From contig NZ_JACSPQ010000002.1 in NCBI RefSeq assembly GCF_014837055.1, forward strand, positions 124,001 to 188,000: 64,000 nucleotides of DNA, read 5' to 3'. Both the position numbers and the translations under genes were made by a program. The notes beneath the pieces are model-generated. The model saw only the letters and a list, made by a program, of their open reading frames with translations, was not told the DNA's origin and made no database searches. Each line of letters starts with the position of its first letter. Within the stretch, counting starts at the first letter, position 1. The stretch is from Phocaeicola faecium (GTDB lineage Bacteria; Bacteroidota; Bacteroidia; Bacteroidales; Bacteroidaceae). Of the stretch, positions 1 to 13,071 are shown in pieces.

Positions 1-1
1 A

Positions 2-2809
<2,808 letters not shown>

Positions 2810-2812
<3 letters not shown>

Positions 2813-2895
2813 GAGCCTGTTCTATTTGGCTTTGTCTCGAAGTTGAGTTCAAAAAGAGGCGGATGAATTTACCTCATAATTAGAACAGGATCTAA
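2810..2895. repeat. MITE-like element, 86 bp, AGAGCCTGTTCTA tips
   Basis: The left tip TAAGAGCCTGTTCTA is answered at the right by TAGAACAGGATCTAA, an inverted repeat of 15 bp with two mismatches. The interior shows no coding capacity. It shares its outer tips with the elements at 18563, 21188, 22140 and 31890 but has its own interior. The left tip contains the stop codon of the beta-galactosidase. Confidence 0.6.
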
Positions 2896-2911
2896 GCGCA
2901 TTGCATTTTTT

Positions 2912-2968
2912 CTCCGCAATCAGTCTATGTTGGGATATCGTATCGTCCTGCGATGACTGATTGCGGAG
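2912..2968 (+). terminator. Hairpin terminator after beta-galactosidase
   Basis: Perfect 13-bp inverted repeat CTCCGCAATCAGT (2912-2924) / ACTGATTGCGGAG (2956-2968), followed on the plus strand by TTTTATT. It lies between the converging beta-galactosidase and activase genes and probably ends plus-strand transcription. Confidence 0.65.
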
Positions 2969-2984
2969 TTTTATTAAGAACTGT

Positions 2985-5900
2985 TTACTTCAAATTGTTG
3001 ATAAACAACAGCAGGCGGTTGGTTATGTTTACTTCGCTCACACCGCTGTCGAAGTCCAATGACAGTATTTGCAAGTCGGGACATAACGTTTTTACACGGT
3101 TTTCGATGCCTTTCGATACGATGTGGTTGGCTATACATCCGAAAGGTTGCAGGCTGATTACGTGTTTTACTCCCTGATGCGACAGTGAAAGCATTTCTGC
3201 CGGGAGTACCCATCCTTCGCCGAACTGAGCGGTCAGCGATACGACTTTAGAGGCTTCTTTTGCTTCATCAAACACATCGTTAAACGGCGTGAAGTAGGGA
3301 TATGAACTGCCTGCTTGGTTGAATTTTTCCATGCGTGCCCATACCCGCTTGTACAGCCAGCGTACGAAAGAGTTCGGAATGGTTCGTTTGCTTAGTTTGC
3401 TGTCTTGGTTTACGATTTGGTTAACGAAGCCTTGAAGAAAGAATTCGGTAAGCAGGGGAGGTACCACTTCTATCTGTCTGTTTACTAACCATTCGCTGAG
3501 GCTCTTTTGGGCAAAGGGGTTAAATTTCAGGAAAATCTCTCCTACGATTCCCACTTTAGGCAGATCGCGCTTTTCTGTAATCTGGGCAAAACTTTTGGAT
3601 GCCATGCTCAGATAAGGAAGCAAGTCATCGGTAGCGTTCCGTTCTATCAGACTTTGTGCAACGTTCAGGTACATGTCTTTCAGTCGTATTGCGCTGCCTT
3701 TTTCCTTTTCACGAGCTGCCGCTGCATAGTATAGCTTGGCGATGCAGTCGCTGTATAACAGCGTATTTAATACAGCAGGAAGCATCTTCAACCAGTTCAT
3801 CCGGAAGCCGGGCTGGTTATTTTTCAGGTTGCTGCCGAATGTGAGCGAGATGACAGGCACATCCCCGAATCCCGATTCCGTCAGTGCTCGTTTTATCAGC
3901 GACAGATAGTTCGATGCGCGACATTGTCCGCCGGTCTGCACCATAGCGACGGCGGTTTGTTTCGGGTCGTATCTGCCATGCTTAAACGCTTTCACGATGT
4001 CGCCCACTATCAGCGTGGCAGGATAACACACCTCGTTGTTGGCATATTGCAGTCCGCAGTCACACGATACGGCATCACTCATCGGCAGGTTTTCAGCCTT
4101 GTAACCGGCCAATTTCATCAGCGAGGGAATCAGAGGAGAAATAAACGGTGTGAAAAACGGAGCCAAAATCGTGCGCTTCCTGTCTGCTGCTTTGAAAGTG
4201 GGCGAAGCGATGAAAGGCTGTACGTCGGCGGATTCCCGGTTTTCTGCTGCCTTCAGTTTCAGGCTTTCGATGGCAGAGCGCACGCGCAGCTTGAGCGAAC
4301 CGATGTTGTCGATGTCGTCTAATTTCAACAGGGTCAGTGTTTTGCCGTACCGTTTCATCAGATGGCGGGTTTCATCGGTAAGGAAAGCATCGGGGCCGCA
4401 TCCGAAAGAAGTCATTTGCATACATTGGATATCGTTGTCTTGCATGGCTGCCCATTTCACGGCTTTCAGTATCCGGTTTATGTAAGCCCATTGCGGAAGA
4501 ATGTACGTGTCGTTTGTTTCGATGTCTGTGTGGCGTACTATATCGTCTGTAAGTATATTGACACCCATGCTTGCCGCCATGTCCGACAGTTTGTGCTGTA
4601 TCAGCGGGTCGGTGTGGTAGGGGCGGCCTGCCAGCAGGATGGCAAGGCGGTGTTTTTTGCGGCTGTCCTCCAATATCTGTCTGTTGTAGGCTGTCATGTC
4701 GTTGCCGAAATCCTCTTGCGCGGTTACGGCTTTCCGGAATGCCCGTTTGCAGGTAGAGGTGTCTACGCCGAACTGTTTCAAGTAGGCTTCACACTGTTTA
4801 AACAGCAAGTGTTTGTCTTTAAATGTAATGGCGGGCGAATCGATGGCGACGCTGCCGCTCTGTACGCTTTTTACCACCTCTGCATATCCCGTAACGATGG
4901 GGCAGTTGTAGCTGTTCTGTCCGCCGTCCATGTGTTCGAATACTACGGCAGGCATGAATATCCGTTCCGCTTTCCGGTTTATCAGGTCTTGGATGTGGCT
5001 GTGTACCAACTTGGCGGGGAAACAGATGTTGTCCGACATTACCAGACCGGCTTTAGCTTCGTATCCGGCGTATGTAGAGGGCGCTGAGAGTATAACCCGG
5101 ATGTTGCAGTAGCTGAACAGCGCGTGCCAGAACGGATATTCTTCGTACATATTCAGACAGCGCGGAATGCCGATTGTGGCACGCGGAGTTTCTATTTCAC
5201 ACGAGCGGTCGAACAGCAATTCCAGTTTGCGGGCGTAGGCATTGATGCCCTGCTGAGTTTCTCCTTTGTTGGTAAACACTTTCTCACAGCGGTTGCCCGA
5301 ATGGTAACGGTTTCCGTTTGCAAAGGTGTAGGTGGTGATGAAGCATTGGTTTTCGCAGCCGTGGCATTGCCGCTGTCGGGTGGTGTACGAGGCGCGTCCT
5401 AACAATTCTGTCAGGGTGGTCGGTTCCGATTGGTGCCGGCGGGCATGGAGCGCACACCCGATGGCACCCATCAGTTCCGGTCGACTGCTGCGCGATGCTT
5501 CTCTTCCTGTCAGCTTTTCAAAGGCGCGTACCACCGAGTCGTTTTTCATCGTTCCTCCTTGCACTACGATGTTCTGTCCTAACTCGTCGGTGTTTTTCAG
5601 ACGCAATACTTTGTACAGGCAGTTTTTTACTACCGAATACGAAAGGCCTGCTGCGATGTCGGATACCGTGGCTCCCTCACGCATCGCCTGCTTGACTTTC
5701 GAGTTCATAAACACCGTACAGCGTGTTCCCAAATCGTACGGATGGACACCGCGGCAGGCTTCCGCACCGAATTCCTGTGCCGAATAGCCTAATGAGCGGG
5801 CAAAAGTTTCGAGGAAAGAGCCGCAACCCGATGAGCAGGCTTCGTTGATTTCTATCCGGTTGATAACGCCGCCGGACACGAACATGGCTTTCATGTCTTG

Positions 5901-7184
5901 CCCGCCGATGTCAAGGATAAACGATACGTCTTTGTTCAGGTGGCGTGCAGCCTCGTAGTGAGCGATGGTTTCTACGATGCCTTCGTTCAGGTGGAAAGCG
6001 GCCTTTATCAGGTCTTCGCCGTAGCCTGTCACGCTGCTGCCCGTAATGCGGAGGTCTGTAGCCGATCGCCGGCAGGCTTCCTCTAATTCCTCCAGTCCTT
6101 TTTCTACGGCGGCTATCGGGTTTCCGTTATTGTTGGCATAGTAAGTGTACACCGGTTCATCGTGAGGAGTCATTGCCACTATTTTGGTGGTGGTCGAGCC
6201 CGAATCAATGCCCAATGTTACTGTCTCCGTACCGCTGCCGAGGGATTTGCAGATGAAATCGTGCCGGTTGATGCGTGCCTTCCATTTTTCGTAGTCTTTG
6301 TCATCAGAAAAGAGGGGTGTTAAGCCACCTGCCGGTTGCTTGTCTGAGAGAATGCCGGAGCGTAAGGTCTGTATCACATCGGATAGGTGGGTGGTGTTTT
6401 CATATTCTGTTGTCAGCGCCGTGCCCCATGCCGGAATCAGGTGACTGTTTTCGGGCAGGACGATGTCTGTTTCGTTCAGGTGGAGATAATCGGCAAAAGC
6501 TTTCCGCAGGGCAGGCAAAAAGGTGAGCGGCCCTCCGCAGAACAGTACGGGCGGACGGATTTCACATCCGTGTGCCAGCGTAACGACCACTTGTACCGCC
6601 ACGGCATGAAAGATGGATGCCGAAATGTCGGCACGGTTTACGTTCTTGGCTATCAGGTTTTGTACGTCTGTTTTGCTGAACACGCCGCAGCGTGAAGCGA
6701 TGGGATATATACGTTCTGCTTTCAAGGCAAGTTCGTTCATCTGTTCTACGGAAAAGCCCAACAGCAGCGCCATCTGATCGATAAAAGCCCCCGTTCCGCC
6801 GGCGCAGTTTCCGTTCATGCGCAAATCAGTAGCCGTACCGTTGCGGAAAAACACCACTTTGGCATCCTCGCCGCCGATGTCGATCATCGTGGTGCAGGCA
6901 TCGGAGTACTGTTTTACGTACTGTGTGGCTGCCACTACCTCTTGCACGAAAGGCAATCCGCACTTTTCGGCAATTCCCATCCCTACCGATCCGGTAAGCC
7001 GGACGCAGACAAGCGCATCGCCTGTTTTTTGCTGTATTTCAGACAACAAAGCCGATAGGCTTTCTTTTATTTTGGCATGGTGACGTCTGTATACCGAAAA
7101 CATTATTTTTCCGTTTGCCGACAGCACCACGGCTTTTATGGTTGTAGAACCAATATCCAATCCTATTTTATAAACGGTATCCAT
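2985..7184 (-). CDS. Double acyl-CoA dehydratase activase / HgdB-like fusion protein
   Basis: A 1399-residue cytoplasmic protein with two ASKHA ATPase modules of the BcrAD/BadFG (2-hydroxyacyl-CoA dehydratase activase) family. The first has GLDIGSTTIKAV at residues 8-19, a CAGGTGAF loop with Cys127 and an ASRC motif with Cys166. The second starts near residue 322 with GIDSGSTTTK and a CSSGCGSFLE loop. A DUF2229-like region follows with a C-H-G-C-E-N-Q-C cysteine cluster, then a C-terminal HgdB/HgdC-like half. Family members use ATP to drive electrons through a [4Fe-4S] cluster onto a dehydratase. Here activase and putative partner are in one chain, and no separate dehydratase lies nearby, so the substrate is unknown. 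Start at 7184 has a -7-like TACATTTG box upstream (7240-7247). Confidence 0.85.
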   Translation of the reverse strand: MDTVYKIGLDIGSTTIKAVVLSANGKIMFSVYRRHHAKIKESLSALLSEIQQKTGDALVCVRLTGSVGMGIAEKCGLPFVQEVVAATQYVKQYSDACTTMIDIGGEDAKVVFFRNGTATDLRMNGNCAGGTGAFIDQMALLLGFSVEQMNELALKAERIYPIASRCGVFSKTDVQNLIAKNVNRADISASIFHAVAVQVVVTLAHGCEIRPPVLFCGGPLTFLPALRKAFADYLHLNETDIVLPENSHLIPAWGTALTTEYENTTHLSDVIQTLRSGILSDKQPAGGLTPLFSDDKDYEKWKARINRHDFICKSLGSGTETVTLGIDSGSTTTKIVAMTPHDEPVYTYYANNNGNPIAAVEKGLEELEEACRRSATDLRITGSSVTGYGEDLIKAAFHLNEGIVETIAHYEAARHLNKDVSFILDIGGQDMKAMFVSGGVINRIEINEACSSGCGSFLETFARSLGYSAQEFGAEACRGVHPYDLGTRCTVFMNSKVKQAMREGATVSDIAAGLSYSVVKNCLYKVLRLKNTDELGQNIVVQGGTMKNDSVVRAFEKLTGREASRSSRPELMGAIGCALHARRHQSEPTTLTELLGRASYTTRQRQCHGCENQCFITTYTFANGNRYHSGNRCEKVFTNKGETQQGINAYARKLELLFDRSCEIETPRATIGIPRCLNMYEEYPFWHALFSYCNIRVILSAPSTYAGYEAKAGLVMSDNICFPAKLVHSHIQDLINRKAERIFMPAVVFEHMDGGQNSYNCPIVTGYAEVVKSVQSGSVAIDSPAITFKDKHLLFKQCEAYLKQFGVDTSTCKRAFRKAVTAQEDFGNDMTAYNRQILEDSRKKHRLAILLAGRPYHTDPLIQHKLSDMAASMGVNILTDDIVRHTDIETNDTYILPQWAYINRILKAVKWAAMQDNDIQCMQMTSFGCGPDAFLTDETRHLMKRYGKTLTLLKLDDIDNIGSLKLRVRSAIESLKLKAAENRESADVQPFIASPTFKAADRKRTILAPFFTPFISPLIPSLMKLAGYKAENLPMSDAVSCDCGLQYANNEVCYPATLIVGDIVKAFKHGRYDPKQTAVAMVQTGGQCRASNYLSLIKRALTESGFGDVPVISLTFGSNLKNNQPGFRMNWLKMLPAVLNTLLYSDCIAKLYYAAAAREKEKGSAIRLKDMYLNVAQSLIERNATDDLLPYLSMASKSFAQITEKRDLPKVGIVGEIFLKFNPFAQKSLSEWLVNRQIEVVPPLLTEFFLQGFVNQIVNQDSKLSKRTIPNSFVRWLYKRVWARMEKFNQAGSSYPYFTPFNDVFDEAKEASKVVSLTAQFGEGWVLPAEMLSLSHQGVKHVISLQPFGCIANHIVSKGIENRVKTLCPDLQILSLDFDSGVSEVNITNRLLLFINNLK

Positions 7185-7366
7185 ATCACTTTTCTTGTTT
7201 ATATATAATAAATGTATATAATGGAAATCAAAGGTTGAGCAAATGTAGTAAAAGAGTTGGTTTATTAAATTTTCATGACGGCTGATTTATGAGCTAATGA
7301 CAATAAAAAGCGACATTCCGGCTATAATAAGAAGCTGTTCTGAAGCTCTCAGACACGTATTTTTCG

Positions 7367-7462
7367 CCCCTAAAAAACGCTATGGGTAGCGTTCATCATC
7401 CCATGCGGAAGCGTTGGCCATTTCTACCCATAGGACAGACCATCCTTTCGGGTAGAATTTTT
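7367..7462 (+). repeat. 96-bp CATGCGG intergenic repeat, copy A
   Basis: Begins CCCTAAAAAACGCTATGGG, carries the core CCCATGCGG, then TTCTACCCATAGG, and ends GGGTAGAATTTTT. It matches copies at 20756, 31614, 38938 (inverted) and 42661 in layout and length. The short ACGCTA..TAGCGT palindrome near the left end is shared. Confidence 0.65.
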
Positions 7463-7584
7463 GCCTGTTTTCAAGGGCAGGAATCGGGGCACGGAAAGCA
7501 GGCAGGATTTCTTCATTTTGTTCATTCAAGATTTATCTTATTTGTTAATAATGCTTAATGGGTATAATATTTCTTACAGCGCGA

Positions 7585-7616
7585 TTGATAAAGATTTTAA
7601 AATATAACTACCTTTG
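7585..7616 (+). promoter_or_regulatory. Bacteroides-type promoter of the first susC/susD operon
   Basis: The -33 element is TTG (7585-7587), followed by a 21-nt spacer and a perfect TAnnTTTG -7 box, TACCTTTG (7609-7616). Predicted transcription start is near 7623, leaving an untranslated leader of about 150 nt before the ATG at 7776. That is long enough for post-transcriptional control. Confidence 0.6.
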
Positions 7617-7775
7617 TTTTTAAAAAATAGTTAGATATATGAAAGTTAGCCTAAAAAATAAGATATGAAAAAGACATTTCCCCTCAAAAAGTTTGAAAAG
7701 CATTGATTTTTATTCGTTTTATCAAAAAACATAGAAGATAAGTTTAATTTATTATAATCACTAAATGTTAAATTT

Positions 7776-10700
7776 ATGAGAATTGGTAGGTTTTCACAAA
7801 TGTTTTTGTTGCTGATGGCTACGGGAGGAGTTGTATGGGCTGCTCCTGAAAAATCAGCGGATGTGTCTGTTTTACAGCAGGCGGCTACAATTACCGCTCA
7901 GGGTACGATTGTCGATGCTACAGGCGAACCTTTGATTGGTGTAAGTGTTGTCGAAGTGGGTACTACAAACGGTACGATTACCGACATCGACGGTAAGTTT
8001 TCGTTGAAAGTGGCGGCAGGCGCAACGCTCGAAATCTCTTATATCGGTTATAAGAACCAACAGTTGACGGCTGCGGAAGATTTAGGCACTATCCAGATGT
8101 CGGAAGATTCAGAAATGCTTGACGAAGTGGTGGTAACGGCTTTGGGTATCAAGCGTGAAAAGAAGGCTTTGGGTTACGCTTTGCAGGAAGTAAAAGGTGA
8201 ATCGTTGGTTGAATCTCGCGAAACCAACCTTGCGAACGCTTTGACCGGTAAAATCGCAGGTGTGCAGATTATCCGTTCAAGTAACGGCCCCGGCGGTTCT
8301 TCTAAAATCCAGTTGCGTGGTGCTAACTCGGTAACCGGTTTGAACCAGCCGTTGATTGTAGTCGATGGTGTTCCGATGGATAACTTTACAGGTGCTGATA
8401 ATGCCGACTTCTATAACCCTTCGTTGGATATGGGTAACGGTCTTTCGGATATCAACCCCGAAGATATCGAATCAATGTCTGTATTGAAAGGTGCTTCGGC
8501 TGCCGCTCTTTACGGTTCGCGTGCAGGTAACGGTGTTATCTTGATTACTACGAAGAAAGGTACGAAGCGTGAAGGTTTAGGTATTACTGTTTCGGCTTCT
8601 GTTTCTGCGGAAACTATTTTTATGAATCCTAAAATGCAGACGTCTTTCGGACAAGGTGATAGCGGTTCGTATAATGCAGAGACTTCCAATAGCTGGGGAC
8701 CTGCTATGGGTACTGAATATACTTTCAATGGACAAAGACGCATTATGCAGTACTATGATAATGTGGATGCGTATTTTAATACAGGTACTAACCTGACGGA
8801 AAGTATTTCTTTCTCTCAGCAATATGATAAAACTTCAATTTATGCATCTTTGAACCGTATGGATGATTCCAGCAAAATCCCCGGTGCTAAATTGGATCGT
8901 ACCAATTTGACTTTGCGTGCTTTCTATACATTCGGAAAAGATGACCGTTGGAGTTTGGATGCAAAAGTACAATACATAAATACGAATGCGGAGAATCGTC
9001 CGATGACAGGTTCAAACGATCAGAACATGTTCCGTACTATTTATCAGTTGCCGTCTTCTATGGATATTCGCGATTATAGCAATCCGTTAACTGAAGAAGG
9101 TAAAATCTATTGGTACAATAACAGTGGTATGAACCCTTATTGGGCTGAATTGTATAATACGAACCAAGATAGTCGTAACCGTTTCTTGATGAACGCATCT
9201 TTGAAATATAAGTTTACCGATTGGTTGAATGCTGAAATCAAAGCGGGTAGTGATATGTACAACACGGAAAGTAATAATAAACTGTATGCGGGCAGTAATC
9301 GTAATAACGGTAACAGCCAGTACAGTATGGAAGAAAAGAAGTTCTATGAAAATAACTTCAGTTTCTTGATTACTGCTCAAAAAGATTATATAGTTGATAA
9401 ATTTGGCGGATCTGTTACTTTCGGTGGTAACTTGATGGAAAGAAAGACTACGGGCTTGAAAGGTAGTGCAAGTAAACTTACTGTGCCTAACTTGTTTAAC
9501 TTACAGAATAGTAGTAAGAATGACCGTGATTTGAACGAAACTTATAATCATAAGAAAATCAACTCATTGTATGGTACATTGGGTATCAATTACGATGGAT
9601 GGGTATTCTTGGATGCTACGTTCCGTAATGACTGGTCGTCTGCTTTGAGCAAAGAAAACCGTTCATTCTTCTATCCTTCTATTTCTACATCATGGATTAT
9701 CAGCGATATGATTGGAAAGATGGGTAAGACAATGCCTTCATGGTTTACATACGCAAAAGTTCGTGCTTCTTTTGCTCAGGTAGGTAACGATATGGATGCT
9801 TATCAGTTGTATAATTATTACTCAATAGGCTCAGACCCCAATGGTAATACAACTGGAAAGCCGATGGAAACTTATTATGATTCTACGGTTCGCAGTGAGT
9901 TGATTACTTCTTGGGAAGCCGGTGCTGAATTGAGATTCTTCGATAACCGTTTAGGTTTTGACTTCGCTTGGTATAAATCAAACGCAAAACGTCAGTTGAT
10001 GAATATTCCGATGGATAATATGTCGGGATACGGTTCTCGTAAGATTAATGCAGGTAACATCCAGAACACGGGTGTTGAATTGATGGTTACCGCTCGTCCT
10101 GTTGAAACGAAAGACTTCAGTTGGGATACTCAGTTGAACTTCTCTAAGAACAATAACAAAATTATAGCATTGGCACCGGGAGTTGAAAAATACGAATTGG
10201 GTGGTGCTGCCGAATTGAAAGTTTATGCTGTTGAAGGCGGTAACTACGGTGAAATTTGGGGAACGAAATTTATGCGTGTGACGGATGAAAGCAGCCCTTA
10301 TTATGGTAAATTGTTATTGAATGAGGCCGGTTTGCCTCAAGCTACCGGAGAGTCTTCAAAGATTGGTGACCAACAGGCTGACTGTATGATAGGATGGAAT
10401 AACACACTCAGATATAAGGATTTCTCTTTTAGCTTCCAAATAGACGGACGTATAGGAGGTGATATTTATTCTTATACAAACTACTCATTGCAGCTTGCCG
10501 GACGTGCTGAATGTACAGCACCGGGCGGAAAGCGTGATAACTTTATTGTAGACGGTGTTATTCAACAGCAAGATGGTTCGTATGCTCCGAGTACGGTTGA
10601 AGTTTCTCCGCAAGAATACTGGCAGTCTATAGGTGTTGGTAATACCGGTATTGGCGAAGCAAATATTTATGACGCAACAAACATTCGTTTGCGTAATATC

Positions 10701-10919
10701 GCTTTGAATTACTCTTTCCCGTCATCTATGTTGAAAAAGACTATTTTCCAGCAAGTGAAATTAGGTTTCTCTATTAATAACGTATGGATGATTTACAGTG
10801 ATATGAATGGAATAGATCCGGAAGCCGTATTTATTACTAATACCAATGCAACAGGTTTTGAAAACTGTGCATCTCCTACGTCACGTTCTTATTTGTTTAA
10901 CGTAACTTTAGGTTTCTAA
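7776..10919 (+). CDS. SusC-like TonB-dependent outer-membrane transporter
   Basis: A 1047-residue outer-membrane glycan importer. It has a signal peptide (about residues 1-22), a carboxypeptidase-regulatory-like domain (about 42-110, QGTIVDATGEPLIGVSVVEVG), the TonB-box-like segment DEVVVTALG near 116, a plug domain with the family hallmark VLKGASAAALYGSRAGNGVILITTKK (about 235-260, quoted only in part by family knowledge), and a long beta-barrel ending in an aromatic residue (LGF). It pairs with the SusD-like gene 18 bp downstream. No SusC-associated anti-sigma-interacting STN domain is seen. Gene neighbours (fucosidase, PNGase F-like protein, beta-galactosidase) suggest a host glycan or glycopeptide ligand; this is inference. 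Confidence 0.95.
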   Translation: MRIGRFSQMFLLLMATGGVVWAAPEKSADVSVLQQAATITAQGTIVDATGEPLIGVSVVEVGTTNGTITDIDGKFSLKVAAGATLEISYIGYKNQQLTAAEDLGTIQMSEDSEMLDEVVVTALGIKREKKALGYALQEVKGESLVESRETNLANALTGKIAGVQIIRSSNGPGGSSKIQLRGANSVTGLNQPLIVVDGVPMDNFTGADNADFYNPSLDMGNGLSDINPEDIESMSVLKGASAAALYGSRAGNGVILITTKKGTKREGLGITVSASVSAETIFMNPKMQTSFGQGDSGSYNAETSNSWGPAMGTEYTFNGQRRIMQYYDNVDAYFNTGTNLTESISFSQQYDKTSIYASLNRMDDSSKIPGAKLDRTNLTLRAFYTFGKDDRWSLDAKVQYINTNAENRPMTGSNDQNMFRTIYQLPSSMDIRDYSNPLTEEGKIYWYNNSGMNPYWAELYNTNQDSRNRFLMNASLKYKFTDWLNAEIKAGSDMYNTESNNKLYAGSNRNNGNSQYSMEEKKFYENNFSFLITAQKDYIVDKFGGSVTFGGNLMERKTTGLKGSASKLTVPNLFNLQNSSKNDRDLNETYNHKKINSLYGTLGINYDGWVFLDATFRNDWSSALSKENRSFFYPSISTSWIISDMIGKMGKTMPSWFTYAKVRASFAQVGNDMDAYQLYNYYSIGSDPNGNTTGKPMETYYDSTVRSELITSWEAGAELRFFDNRLGFDFAWYKSNAKRQLMNIPMDNMSGYGSRKINAGNIQNTGVELMVTARPVETKDFSWDTQLNFSKNNNKIIALAPGVEKYELGGAAELKVYAVEGGNYGEIWGTKFMRVTDESSPYYGKLLLNEAGLPQATGESSKIGDQQADCMIGWNNTLRYKDFSFSFQIDGRIGGDIYSYTNYSLQLAGRAECTAPGGKRDNFIVDGVIQQQDGSYAPSTVEVSPQEYWQSIGVGNTGIGEANIYDATNIRLRNIALNYSFPSSMLKKTIFQQVKLGFSINNVWMIYSDMNGIDPEAVFITNTNATGFENCASPTSRSYLFNVTLGF

Positions 10920-10937
10920 TTAAAAACAGGATATCAC

Positions 10938-12929
10938 ATGAAAACTATTAATAAATTATTTTTGGGGTTAGGCCTGATTGGTTTTGGGCTAACTTCTTGT
11001 TCCGATTTTGACGAGGTGAATACAGACCCCTCAAAGACTGAATTAGGGTCTGTTAAATCATACTATGCGTTGAATTACTCGTTCAGTAAGATTCAAATGG
11101 ACCCCAGTACGGGCGAACGTGTATATGTATATAACTGGGGAGAAGGTGCTCGTCTTTTTACTGAAAAGAAACATTTATCAATAGGCAATTACGATGATGA
11201 CTATATAAGTTCTTTCTATTATCCCGCGATTGCTTATGCTATAAATAATGCTAATTTGGCTATTCAAATAGCAGAGAGTCCGACTATCGAAGTGGTAGAC
11301 CAGCAATTTTATCCGAATATGAAGCAATTTGGTCGTATTTGGCGTGCATATTTGCTGGCACAGTTTGCAGACAGTTTCGGTCCGTGTGCTTTGCCTCAAG
11401 ATTTGACGGGTGGCATTAATCCGGTATATAGCAGTGAGAAAGATACATACAATTATATCTTAGATGAATTGGCTGATGCAGTTAAATCTATAGATACTTC
11501 TATTGAACCGACCGAAGATCAGGCAAAATGCGATCCGTATTTCGGATATGATGCAGAAAAATGGGTGAAATATGGTAACTCATTGCGTATGCGTTTGTCT
11601 ATGCGTTTAAGCAATCTGGAAGGCAGAGATAATGAAATGTATAATAAAGCGGTTGCACAATTTAAAGATGCGGCTTCTGATTTGAGTAAGACAATCAGTG
11701 AGGATGCCGACATCATGGAAATTGTACAGAACAACGGATGGGATGATTATTCAGGACCGTACACTCGTACTTATAATCAGCATTGCTTGTCTTGGACAGT
11801 GGCTAACCTGATGAATAATTTGGGTGGGGTTTCTATAGAAACTCAACGTCCTGATATTGATGCGAAATATATTAAGCCGTCAAACTATTTGGGCAAGCGT
11901 TTTGAAAAACATTTCGTGCAGAATACGGATAATCCGACTAAAGCATATTGGATGGATGGTCTTCCTGAAAATTTGGATCCTCGTGCATTGAAATTGTACT
12001 ATTTGCCACATGATGACAAAGCAGATAACCTGATTGATATAGGTACGGATGTGAAGAAACTTAAAGGTACTTTTGGATTGATTTCTTTCGAAAATGAGAA
12101 AGATACTATAAAAATCGATGGTACGTATTGTTGGAATGGTATTCCGACAGGAACTACAACCAGTTTCTCTCCGTCTATTTCCAAAAATGAATTGGTTAAT
12201 AGTAGCAGCGCACGTTTGAATAACTATCCGATATTGGGTTCTCAGGCAAGAAATGCCGAAGAAAAGATTACTTATTTCGGTCCGTGGGAAACTTATTTCC
12301 TTGTAGCTGAGGCTTTGGTACGTGGATGGGTAACTTCTGCAGAAGTTGGTGGATTGACCGATGAGGCTGCTTATAATAAAGCTATTGAATTAAGTTTCAA
12401 TCATTTTGGTGTTTCAGAATATTATGATGAATATATAACTTCTGAAAATTATAACCGTGTTGGTACTTCTGTAGCTTATAATCACACAACGCCTGCTTCT
12501 ACTGAAACGATGGACTACATTGATGGTTATACCAATCAGGCTCAAACTGTACAATATCAATATCCTGATGGTGCTCGTACATTGTATGGTGGTTCATTGA
12601 ACGATCATTTGGCTAAGATATTCACTCAGAAATATATCGCTCAATTACCTTATTTGGTACAAGAATGTTGGTCAGATTATCGTCGTGTTGGTTTGCCGTT
12701 CTTTGATATTCCTGCAAATGAGAGAATCATGACAGCTACTGATATGACTGAATGGAGACCTACATCATGGGAATCAGGTCAGAATTGGCAATATTATCCG
12801 CAGCGTATGAGATATCCTACTACGCTTAATAATGCTAACCCGACAGAATATGAACACGTTTTGGAATTATTGGGTGGTGCTAATACCACAATGGTTCCGC
12901 TTTGGTGGTCATTGGCTCATGAGCAATAA
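10938..12929 (+). CDS. SusD/RagB-like surface glycan-binding lipoprotein
   Basis: A 663-residue lipoprotein with signal peptide and lipobox LTSC (Cys at about residue 21), followed by a mostly helical SusD-like fold with TPR-like segments. It would form the lid on the SusC-like pore encoded 18 bp upstream and bind the incoming ligand. The sequence is closer in feel to the RagB/SusD_2-type proteins (N-terminal SDFDEVNTDPSK) than to classical starch-type SusD. It is followed by a strong terminator, so susC-susD is a transcription unit of its own. Confidence 0.9.
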   Translation: MKTINKLFLGLGLIGFGLTSCSDFDEVNTDPSKTELGSVKSYYALNYSFSKIQMDPSTGERVYVYNWGEGARLFTEKKHLSIGNYDDDYISSFYYPAIAYAINNANLAIQIAESPTIEVVDQQFYPNMKQFGRIWRAYLLAQFADSFGPCALPQDLTGGINPVYSSEKDTYNYILDELADAVKSIDTSIEPTEDQAKCDPYFGYDAEKWVKYGNSLRMRLSMRLSNLEGRDNEMYNKAVAQFKDAASDLSKTISEDADIMEIVQNNGWDDYSGPYTRTYNQHCLSWTVANLMNNLGGVSIETQRPDIDAKYIKPSNYLGKRFEKHFVQNTDNPTKAYWMDGLPENLDPRALKLYYLPHDDKADNLIDIGTDVKKLKGTFGLISFENEKDTIKIDGTYCWNGIPTGTTTSFSPSISKNELVNSSSARLNNYPILGSQARNAEEKITYFGPWETYFLVAEALVRGWVTSAEVGGLTDEAAYNKAIELSFNHFGVSEYYDEYITSENYNRVGTSVAYNHTTPASTETMDYIDGYTNQAQTVQYQYPDGARTLYGGSLNDHLAKIFTQKYIAQLPYLVQECWSDYRRVGLPFFDIPANERIMTATDMTEWRPTSWESGQNWQYYPQRMRYPTTLNNANPTEYEHVLELLGGANTTMVPLWWSLAHEQ

Positions 12930-12945
12930 TAATTTAGTATAAACT

Positions 12946-13012
12946 AATCCCCTTGTTTTGCCTTGTATTGTACTTATCAAGGTTTAAAACAAGGGGATTG
13001 TTCTTTTTTTAC
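12946..13012 (+). terminator. Rho-independent terminator after susD-like gene
   Basis: A 14-bp perfect inverted repeat AATCCCCTTGTTTT (12946-12959) / AAAACAAGGGGATT (12986-12999), followed by GTTCTTTTTTTAC. Confidence 0.8.
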
Positions 13013-13071
13013 TTGTGGTATAGGTCAAGCTGTCTTAAAACTTCTTTTGTTAATCCTATAATGAAAAATCT

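Larger units (their letters stand above)
7185..7775. other. Divergent intergenic region with promoters and a 96-bp repeat
   Basis: This 591-bp gap separates the divergent activase and susC-like genes. It holds a -7-like box for the activase (7240-7247, minus strand), repeat copy A (7367-7462), the susC promoter (7585-7616) and an AT-rich leader of about 150 nt. No credible ORF or RNA gene is visible. Confidence 0.6.

Noticed and set aside
3924..6695. Long ORFs on the plus strand opposite the activase gene
   Set aside because: They are antisense shadows of one strongly conserved coding frame, with no start signals or recognisable domains.
7367..7462. CRISPR or direct-repeat array
   Set aside because: The 96-bp repeats are kilobases apart, in both orientations, and have no spacers or cas genes.
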